Shown here: piece after piece, positions 46,201 through 56,900 of the stretch
Layout of the letters: each line of letters opens with the position of its first letter
How positions within the stretch are numbered: position 1 is the stretch's first letter
Assembly: GCA_964017235.1 (NCBI GenBank)
Contig: OZ024940.1
Coordinates: 26,541,615-26,605,614, forward strand
Length of the DNA: 64,000 nucleotides
Reading direction: 5' to 3'
Source: Sabellastarte sp. h YS-2021
Lineage: Eukaryota; Annelida; Polychaeta; Sabellida; Sabellidae
Notes under the pieces: model-generated
What the model was told of the DNA's origin: nothing
The model's input: only the letters and a program-made list of their open reading frames with translations
Databases searched by the model: none
Made by a program: the position numbers and the translations under genes

Positions 46201-49200
46201 GCTACTTTTTTCATAGCTACAATATGGTGAGTAAGTTGGGTGTCTGTCTCAATAGCTAAGTGAGTAATAGCTACTTTTGGGCTTTTCAGTAACTTCCATC
46301 ATGAGTAAAATCACTTGTAACTTAAAAACTATTGCATTTAGAGAATTTCGTATAAATATGTTATTCAGCTACTTTTGGGCCAGCTATAACATAGTAAAAT
46401 TTCAGACCTGTAGCTCATGGCATAGCTGAGTAATAGCTACTTTTAGGTTATCACTGTTGAGTAAATCACTTATAACTTGAAAACTATTGCATTTAGAGTA
46501 TTTTGTTTCAATATGTTATTCACCTATTTTGGGGTCAGCTATAACATAGTGAAGTTTCAGACCTGGGGCTCATTTCATAGCTGAGTAATAGCTACTTTGA
46601 AGTTCTCACTGTTGAGTAAATCAGTTATAATTGGAAAACTATTGCATTTACAGAAATTTGTGCAAATATGTTATTCAGCTACTTTTGGGTCAGCTATAAC
46701 ATAGTGAAATTATAGACCTATAGCTCATGGCACAACTGAGCAATAGCTATTCTCAGGTACAGACTGTTGAGTAAATCAGCTATAACTTGAAAAATATTGC
46801 ATTTGGAGTATTTTGTTAAAATATATTGTTCACCTACTTTTGGGTCAGCTATAACAGTGAAATTACAGACCTATAGCTCATGGCATAGCGGAGCAATAGC
46901 TATTTTCAGGTTCTCGCTATTGAGTAAATCAGTTGTAGCTTGAAAACTATTGCATTTACAGTAGTTTGCTTAAATATGTTGTTCACCTACTTTTGGGCTA
47001 CTTTCAGGTTCTCACTGTTGAGTAAATCATTGTATCCACTGGATAGCCGCAGTGTGTAGAGAGAGATTTCACCATTACTGCTCTGATGAAAAAAATATTA
47101 TAGCTAGCTTTCTTAAGTTTGCAGTATATATTAATAACCATAAAATGTTGTCTGGGAATATTTTTGGCCTCATTTTGAGAAACAAGATGGCCGCCACAGG
47201 TGTTTTTTGTCAGTCATGAAAAGTACTTATATCCCTTATTATTGATCCTAGAGGTTTGGGATGATAAACCAACCTGTAGGAAATCATGGGGTGGGAATCT
47301 TTTGGTGTGGTCAGATTTGACCTTCAATGACCCCTCCTTCAAGGTCAAACAAGGATAGCCAAACTTAAAAGTACTTATAACTCGCTTATTATTGGTCCCA
47401 GAGGTTTGGGATGGTAAACAGACAGGAAATCATGGGCTGTGAATCTGTTGATATGGTCCGATTTGACCTTGGAACCCTCCTTCAAGGTCAAATGAGGATA
47501 GCGAAAATTGAAAGTGCCTACAACTCGCTTATTATTGGTGACAGAGATTTGGGATGGTAAACCATCCCATAGGAAATCATTGGCTCGGAATCTTTTGGTA
47601 TGGTCAGATTTGACCTTTGGACCCCTCCTTCAAGGTCAAATGAGGACAGCCAAGCTTAAAAGTGCTTATAACTTATTTATAATTGGTCCTAGAGGTTTGG
47701 AATGGTAAACCATAGGAAATCATGGGCTGGGAATGTATTTGTGTGGTTAGATTTGACCTTGGACCCCTTCTTCAAGGTCGAACGAGGATATTGCATTTGT
47801 AGTATTTCTTTAAATATGTTTTAACCTATTTTTTACACTTAAACAATTACCTTGTTATTTTCCTTCATAATACCATTTACAGGGCACAACTTTTTTATCC
47901 TTTTCTTCTGTCAGCTTCGGAATTTCTTTCGAACTTGCTGTTCAGTTACCATTTACTGTATTTCTGTACAGCCCTTTTCCTGATAATTATTCTGTCCTCT
48001 AATCACCTTCACAAATCAAAAACACTCAGTCAGCTGACACAGTGCCCGTTCACGGGCACTCTCCTCTTGTTACATTTTCTGCCAATTATATACGTTGACA
48101 ATCAAAATGCCGGTTGTAAAGTGTTGTCACAGTATGTCGGTAAAATGGTCTTGATACCGATAGAGCTGAAACGATTATTCGTACTAATCGATTAGTAAGT
48201 TATCGCAGCACTAGTCGACGCCAGTATTATGAAATCGGTTAATTGTTTTCTTGTGTATATCACCACATAGCGGATTATACGCGATCAATGGAACTATGAG
48301 TATCTCGAGTTAAGACCTTTAAGGTATCAAATTAAAGCATTTTATATGCATTTTATTTTTTAAAATATCAAAATATTACATTATTGGCCAATCTAGCCAA
48401 TAATCTGGTGAATTCTTTGCTTTTCAGCATCTCGCGATCCGCCATTTTGTTTGTTTACATCCGGAACACACGTTTTCGGTATTTCTCATACATGCTAAAT
48501 GTCAGAAAATGTTAATCGGTTAGTCCACGGTTAATGCAAGCGACTACCTGGCTAGCAAATTTTGCTAATCGTTTCAGCTCTAGATACCGACATACCAGTC
48601 TTACAGACCCTACCCTATAACAAAGACATTACCAACCTATGACATAGATGACTCCATTCCAGTACACCGCTGAGGGATGCAGCACACTCTTCCTGATGAC
48701 ACCACGGTTACGCCAGCGTCCGTTGTTCGTGTTGTATTCGCCGATGCTGTGGTTTGGTGGATCACCTCCGTGGCCATTGCGATCTGCTAGCTCATAGCCA
48801 GTGGCGCCACCTGTAATTTAAACCCCCAAATTAGCCAATATGTTACACTTAACATTGCAGGACTTTTGATGTCTGTTGTGTATACACATGCAGCTTGTCT
48901 AAATATATGAGTCAGAGACCCAAGTTGGAGTCATGTTCAGCCAGAACATTGAGCAGACTTGAAGTTTTACTTGCTGGCACTTGGAACTCCATATTTGGGC
49001 AACCCATATTCACTGGCTGATGGCTACCCCGTGGCTTGTCCACTTGTATGAATATGAACTCGAGTTGGAGAAATTTTAAACGCTACCTTTCGTCCAAACT
49101 AAAGTCAGAAATACACTCAGCCAGTTTGGTGCCTGTTAAAAATTGCATACCAATAAAGAACTTGGGGTCTACTTTTGTGGGTTGAAATTTGAGTTAGAGT

Positions 49201-52200
49201 CATGGCCATTGACAAATACTGACGAGTTCACTTTTACGAGTCAAAGCTCTGAGTTGGGGAGATTTGCTGACCTAAGAGACAAAATTGAAAATTTTAATTA
49301 CTTAAATGTAGCTTTTATAAGCTACAAGCTTACCATGTGGGACTGAATGCTTTACTGGTTGCCGCGAGGCACAGACGACCAACGCTCGAGAAAAACAAGC
49401 ATGCAGTTGGTTCGGCCTCATAGGTTGTCGTGACGTCATCACTTCCTGTGTATCAGCCTCCTTTTCGTTGAGATTAAACCCATGTCCCCTCAGCTGTAAT
49501 ACAGCGGGGAGGTAGGGTGGGACTCTTCTCAGTCCCACATGGTAAGCTTGTAGCTTATAAAAGCTACATTTAAGTAATTAAAATTTTCAATTTTATTGCG
49601 CTACAATAGCTTACCATGTGGGACTGAATGCTGAATTCAACCGCCCGGTGGCGGGATTACAGCTGAGACTGGAAGGTCTGAATGTTGTTTTTCTCGAATT
49701 GAGAGTAATAAAAAATAGTTCCGAAAAATTTCCAGTCTGAGTCCCATTTACAGAGTCCCAATCCTGAAGGTCGGACTTGTAAAGAGCCAAAAACCTGATG
49801 AGAATATACAGTGTTGTACACTGTAGGGTGTTTGGAAGGAGGATTGTGTACCCGGAGTACACAGATAGGAAGAACCCCTAAGGGCTATGACGTCAGAAAT
49901 GAGGTCAAGGTTCGAGAATTGTTATTGCAACCTTATTTATAAGACAACCTTATGGTCCCAAGAATTTAAAGTTAACGTAAATTTAATATGAGAGACCTTA
50001 CCTGTAACACCCTGATGAGGTAGCTTATACCTAGACCTGGGGAGACTCCTGAAGGCTTAGCTGTAGCGGACATGCCCCCCCCCCTTTTCTTCCCGAAGGA
50101 GACATCACTGAGGAGAAGGGTCTAGGACCTGTTGAGCCGCTACTACTGGTCCCAGATACAAGTTGTTGTCGTTGTCCGACCAAGTAAGGTCTTTTAGATA
50201 AAAATTGGTAAACGTGTTGTGAGCTTTCCAGTGACACGCTTGCATGATCTGGTCCACCGATACCCCACCGTAAAAAGCCTTAGAGGCTGCGAAGGCCCTA
50301 ATGTCATGCGCTTTAACTTGGACTAAGTCCAAGGCTTGCTGGTCTGCTTGCTTATAACAAAGTAGAATGGTTTGTTTCAACCATGAAGAGAGAGTAGCGG
50401 GTCTGATATCTGAGGTATGTCCTTTCTTGAAGGAGATGAAAAGAAGAGACCGGGACCCTCTCAGGTCCTTGGTTCGGTCCAGATAGTACCTCAGAGCCCG
50501 TACAGGACACAAGGTCCTGTCTTCTTTGAATTGTCTATCTACAATGGTAGTCAAGGCAGGAATAGTCACCGGAGACACACTTTGAGAACCTTCTCTTGCT
50601 AGCTAGTTTTTGGCTATAAAATCTGATGAAGGGAACAAGGCTACCTTTTCCCATTGGCCTAGATTAGATACTTTGTTTGCGACCCAGGCGTGGATTTCGC
50701 TGCGGCGCTTGCCGGAGGCCAGAGCTAGCAAGAAAGCAGTCTTGAGAGTGAGATGTTTGAGGTCTGTGTCTTTCATAGGCTCAAAGGGCGCTTTTGTGAG
50801 CTCATTGAGGACAACAGATAGGTTCCACTGAGGAAGGTTTCTGGAACTCTTGGGGCGATCCCTGTGAAAACTGGAGAGCAACCTGTGAAGGTCCTCATTA
50901 TGGGCAATATGCTGGGCCGTAGGGCCCAGAGTGTCAACAATAGCTGTCCTGTAACCATCAATGGTAGAGGGGCGCCTGTTTAGGTCTTGGTACAGATACA
51001 TAAAGAAATCTGAGATTTGCTTCACAGATGGTGAGGAGAAATCCACCGAATTATCTCTGCACCATTTTTCAAATAGGGCCCACTTTGATTTGTAGATGTT
51101 CCTTGTTGAAGACCGCTGAGGTGCAGCAATTCTCTCTGCCACTTCCACAGAGAAGCCTTGTTCTTGGAGTTGTCCACTCCTAGAGACCAGGCGTGGAGGT
51201 TGAGGTGCTGCGGGGAGCTGTGGAACACGAAGTTGTGGGACTGCTTGAGGAGTGTTGTCGACACCGGGAGTTGCAGAGGGATCTCTGTTGAGAGCTGCAC
51301 TAGGTCCCAAAACCAGGGCATCCCTGGCCAGCCTGGGGCTATTAGAATGATCAGGCAGGTGCACTGCCTGATTTTTTGGATCACCCTGTGAAGGAGAGCC
51401 GTTGGAGGGTAAGCATAAGCAGTGAGACCCGTCCAGTCTATGTTTAGAGCATCTATGTCCCAGGCCTGGGGGTCTGGGATAGGAGACACGTACAGAGGGA
51501 GCTTGTGGTTCAGATGAGTGGCAAAGAGGTCCACGTGGGGAGTGAACCACTTTAGGCAGATCTGTTTGAACACCTGTGGATGAAGTGACCATTCGGTCGA
51601 CTGGACCTGGTTCGACCTGGAAAGTAGGTCGGCCATCACATTCAGGCACCCTGGAATGTGCCTGGCTTTCAAGGTTATGTGATAGTGGTGGCACCAGGTC
51701 ATGAGTTTCCACAGGAGTGCGCACATCTCCGCCGAGTGTGTTCCCCCTTGTTTGTTTATGTAGGCTACCACAGTTGAGTTGTCCGTGGCAACTAGCACTG
51801 TTTGGTCCTGACACTGGTCTTTGAAGTGTCTGAGAGCCAGAGAGACAGCTTTTAATTCTAGGACGTTTATGTGAAGTCCTTTTTCCTGGGGAGACCACAG
51901 ACCCTTGGTGGAACTTTGATCTAAGTGAGCGCCCCAACCTATGTTTGAGGCGTCGGTAAAGAGTTGGATACTGTGGTCTTTGGGATGAAGGTCTGCGCCT
52001 CTCATCACATTTGTAGGATTCTGCCACCAGTCCAGATGAGCAGAAATGACTTCTGTCCAGGGAAGGAGGCTGTCCAGCGACTGAGGAAATTTCCAGTGCT
52101 CTTTCAGGTGAAACTGAAACGGTCTCATGTGAAGGCGTCCCTCCGGGACCATCTTCTCCGTTGAGGCTAGCAACCCAATTAGAGACATCAAACATCTTGC

Positions 52201-53915
52201 AGTCAAAACATGTTTCGACTTGAGTCGTAGGATCAAATCCTGAAGTTTGAGCCATCTCTCTTGAGTGGGTTTTACAAGGGCTGAATCTAGGTGGTATTCG
52301 TAGTCCACGAACGAGAACACCTGAGTTGGTTTCAGTTCTGATTTCTCTTGGTTTATGATCCATCCCCAGGACTGGGTGAGATCTACCACTGCCCGAGTGT
52401 TCACTAATGCTTCCTCCTGGGACTGAGACCTGATCAGCCAGTCGTCCAGGTATTGGTGAAGTCTGAGTCCTCTGCTGAGGGCCATGAGTTTCACTTCTTT
52501 TACGACCATGGTGAATACCTGGGGGGCTGTGGCTAGTCCGAATGGGAGCGAGGTGAACTGGAACACCTGTGACCTGTGGCAAAATCTTAGGTACTTCCTT
52601 GAGTTTGGATGGATGGGGATGTGGAGGTAAGCGTCCGACAGATCTATTGACGCTACCCATTCCCCTGGAATCAGAGAAGTCCTGATGGACTCTGGCGTTT
52701 CCATTTTGAACTTTTCTACGTGTAGAAAAGTGTTGAGCCTGCTTAGGTCTATTACTGGCCTCCACCTTTGGTGAGGCTTGGGTACAAGAAACAGGCGACT
52801 GTAAAACCCGAGAGATTTTACATTTTCCACCCTTTCGATAGCGTTCTTTAACAGGAGAGACTGGATGCAATCGGCCAAGGCTTGGTCTTTTTGAGGGGCC
52901 TTGTACTCTGACACAATCAGAGGAAATCTTATCAAGTTTGGCCTTGAGTGGAATGGCAGAACGTAGCCATTGGTGATGATATTTAACACGTTGGCTGAGC
53001 AATTGTTTGCGTGCCAGTCTCTCCTGAAAGAACGGAGGCGACCCCCTACTGGTGGATTGATTGAGGCTTGATAGGAGTCATTGGGAAGAGGGGTTTCCAC
53101 GCCCTTTTCCTCTGTTGTGGGGTCGAAAACGACCCCTGGAGCCTCTGAAGTTTGGTTTTCCTCTAGAAGAGGGAAACGAATAGTTGCTGCTTTGGGAGGA
53201 ATTGCCCCCAAAGGGGCGTTTCCTGTAGGAGCCTCTTCTCTTATTGTGGTGGGAACCACGAAAGGGCTTATTTTGGTAGGGTCCGAAACCCTGAGTATCT
53301 TTTGAGGTGCCTTTTTTGAGAAGGAAGTCCTCGCCTTCCTTCACTGACTGGGAGTTGAACAGGGAACGAGTCCAGAGAGAGGAATTCCTGAGCTCTTGAC
53401 GTCTGGTTTCCCCTAATTGTGGCTGCAGATGGGACATTTCGGCTTCGCGTCTAAGCAAGCCGGAAGTTGCCATTGTGTAAAGTTCCCTTTGTAAAATATG
53501 GGCAAGGGATTTGCTCAGGCAGGTTATGGCCTTATGTTGAATAGTGAGGGTCTTCTCCCAGAGATCAAAGTAGTCATAGGCCTCATCATAACCACGTTTT
53601 ACTGCTTTTTCAGGGTCGGCACCTTTCCTGACCTGGGACTTGACCTTCTTGAAGGTCTCTTTCAGTCCATAACGACACCTCCTCATGGTGGAGTTGCAGG
53701 AGGAGGATGTCTTGGCAAAAGTGGTCGTGAAATTCAACGTGGTTAAATTGTACCTTGCCTGTTGTTCTAAGTCCTTGAGGACAGAGAGTGGGACCTTGCC
53801 TAAAGGGGCCCCCGAAGGTTTAGGAGATATACAGATCTTAGCAAAGTCTGCATTTAATTCTTGGAGTTTCTCCGAAAAGCAAGGTTGTCCAACCTTGTAC
53901 CACTTAGAAGTGGAA

Positions 53916-53947
<32 letters not shown>

Positions 53948-56900
53948 TGGGTATTTGCCCTCTGCCAGGTTTGCAGCCATAAGGTCATTGTTGAATTTGT
54001 CAAAGGCATCTCTTATACCAGAGTTGAGGGGCAACATAGCTGATGGACCCGTAGGTCTCAGCTCTTGGACGGCCACCTCGTCATCGATACCTATGATAGC
54101 AGTAGCAGGTCTGGGGACTGAGTCCCTCGGATCAGGTAATTTGAGGATACGTCGAAAAGTATCTACCTCCTCCGCATATTGATTTGGGATGTCAGCCAAA
54201 GCCACATCCCTATAGTAGGGCGGATCAAGGTCAATTTGAGGATGTTCCTGATCATCAGAGGCCATTCTCTGGGGCTTGGGAGACCTGTGTCTACGTCTAG
54301 GGGACTGATCCTCCCCTGACGATGAGGGCAAATATGTGGACCTTGACTTATGTTTAGACTTGTCAGAGTGCTTTTTAGGTCTAGGATATGAGGGGCGATC
54401 ATGATCGGAATCAGATCCCGAACCTGAGATTGGAGCATGGCTAACCTTGTGAGAGGACGTCTTGGGACGAACAGACTGTGTATGTTCGGAAGAGCTAGGA
54501 CGAACGTCCGAACCTTGCTCGGCCTGAAGGCGAGGAGGAAGAGAAGGGCCATATTCAATATCCATGGGTTCTGAAGCACTGACAGAGGTCTGAGGTTCGG
54601 TGCGAACAGCCGAAGAGGCGAGCTTATCAGCCAGCCCTTGTTGAGATTTTAGGAAATCGTCACGCATAGATTTAAGGGCATCATAGATGTTGGCTTGAAA
54701 AGCACCCAATTTCTGATCAAATTTGTGGTCCAGAGCCTTCTCTACAGAAGAATGGACTTTATGATGTAAGGCTGTACTGGGCGTGGGAGGAACAGTACGC
54801 CCTGGTGTAGTAAGAGGCAAAGGATCGAAAGATAAGGGTCTGGGACGTGGAGGTGAAGTAAACAAATGATCGGCCGCAGCCTCAAGCTCGGCTTGCGATC
54901 CAGAAAACGATTCAAAAGAATCGCCAAGAACCTCGTCCCGATCTTTGTCCGAAGCCTGTGAAGTGGGATGTTTTTTCTTGTATCGTCTTCTATTAGCAAT
55001 TTTAGTGGACTGTTCGTCTGTGAAAGACGCACAGATTTGACAAGTACCAGCTTTTGTAACACACAGATCATCGCCCTTCCCAGCATCTCTGCAGGAGGGG
55101 CAATAGCCATGACTGTCGAACGGCTGACAGAAATGATTGCATTTGCTGGATCTGGGTTTATCTTTAGAAGACTGGTGGGCGGTGGCCATGTTTTAATGCA
55201 ATAAAATATGAAATACTCCGAACCGTAGATTCGAGCAGTACTAGTGTAGTGGCGAGCACACAACACGTGAATTAAGAAGACGTTAAAAACTGACAAAATA
55301 CAGCACCGGAAGTGCTGAAAACTGGGTATAAGATTCTATACTGCTAAATAAGGGAAAAGCCGAATTATGGACGAATGACAAACAATATATCCAGAGATAT
55401 AATAGAAAACAGCTTTGAAAACTTAGCAGAGCATCCAATATGGCGGCGACCAACGAAAAGGAGGCTGATACACAGGAAGTGATGACGTCACGACAACCTA
55501 TGAGGCCGAACCAACTGCATGCTTGTTTTTCTCGAGCGTTGGTCGTCTGTGCCTCGCGGCAACCAGTAAAGCATTCAGTCCCACATGGTAAGCTATTGTA
55601 GCGCAATAAAAACTACTCGTCTTGCACTTTTGACATGTACGTTGACTCCTGCTGTCTACTTTCACGAGTCAAACACATTGAGTTTGAGACACACTTACCC
55701 AGTACATAGAGTAGATTGGGAGTCCCATGCACCATGACATGGCGACACCTAGGACTCCACATTTTGGCCAGTCTCAGCCACTGGTTGATGGCTGTCTCGT
55801 ACTTCCACAGCTCGTCCACACGGCTCCCAATCCCACTGATGTATATGCCACCCCGGTAACTGCATGACGCCGCAAACTCACACTTGCCCTTAGGCATTGA
55901 GGCCACGTTTTTAGTGTTCACCATGCCTTCTTGCTCCTTGAAACAATAAAAACAGTAATTGAATAAATAGTTTTTCCGATGTTTTAAGTATAACTAAACA
56001 CAGATTTAGGTGCCTATGTGGATCCTGTTTGATGACTGAAGTTAAGCAACACTGGCCTTGGTTAGTACCTGGATGGGTGACCATCTGAGTTCTGAACAGA
56101 TACACTCGGACTCTGATGATCCCTTAAATGGCAGTCCTCTGTCACTGGGTCCTACGCCTACCTCCACTGGGAGACTAAAGAACCTTGGGGAAATAGATCA
56201 ATAGCACTTTTGATTCCTTTACTACAAGGAGATATTATACTGAGCATAAATCTACAATACAATATTCACCCCGTAACTGAAGGATCCACAGTAATTCAAC
56301 TTACATATTTACAGTGGGTGTGCTGACCAACAACGTAGCTTGATTTTTAGTCCAGCTAAACCTCCACATCTTGCCTTCTATCATACAAATATTCAGTTTT
56401 ATTTATAATCAATATATCTCCACTTTACAAAGGTTTCATGTTATATTTTCAATATAACCACATCTTTCATTTTCATTGTGGTTTTATTGTTACCACAACC
56501 ACATGAAAACCGGGAAAACCCTGGATTATATCTATTGAAACAAATCCACACATTGTCAATTTATACCTGGAAAATGAACTGGCAGTTGTTGTCGGCACTG
56601 ATGGAGGGTTTACCACCAAACAAGTAGATCCCACAGGGTGGGGTGGGTTGCAGGCGTGACTCGCGGTACTCAAAGTTCTCGGGAAGTGCAGTGTTATAAG
56701 CCAGGTGATCGTGTACAGTCTGTGAAAAAGAACAGATGGTGGAAGAGTAAATAATTGGAAATCTGTGACCCCTCATATATAATGGGATAATATAAGCAAA
56801 TTTGGATTTTTTGGTGATGATTTCCGGAAGGGATGTAATCATTTGCAAAAACCACATTTGGTTTTCCAAGGCCTCGAAACAAACAAAATCTGCTATTTTG

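Larger units (their letters stand above)
49281..55611 (-). mobile_element. DIRS-type tyrosine-recombinase retrotransposon, structurally complete
   Basis: It lies in KLHL intron 5, in the same orientation as the gene, and is about 6.3 kb. Inverted terminal repeats 49328-49470 and 55451-55593 are 143 bp and perfect. The internal complementary region 49529-49632 pairs perfectly with the left terminus (49281-49346 with 49529-49594, 66 bp). It also pairs perfectly with the right terminus (49591-49632 with 55570-55611, 42 bp). The two pairings overlap on 4 bases, and AAAA occurs at both ends of the element. This is the known DIRS plan for replication through a circle. The order is gag, RT-RNase H, tyrosine recombinase. 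Confidence 0.95.

Noticed and set aside
45640..47045. Regularly spaced repeats that might suggest a CRISPR array
   Set aside because: Units are about 155 bp with similarity over their whole length and no unique spacers, in a eukaryotic intron.
47935..48195. 86-codon hydrophobic + strand frame
   Set aside because: Low-complexity AT-rich sequence, no domain, overlaps the start of a MITE.
53685..54182. Gly-rich + strand open frame over the DIRS gag region
   Set aside because: Antisense shadow of gag; the Gly run is the complement of the Pro homopolymer.
56016..56090. A 5S rRNA gene
   Set aside because: Only the internal promoter part matches; the 5' part and 3' end of 5S are absent and a SINE body follows.
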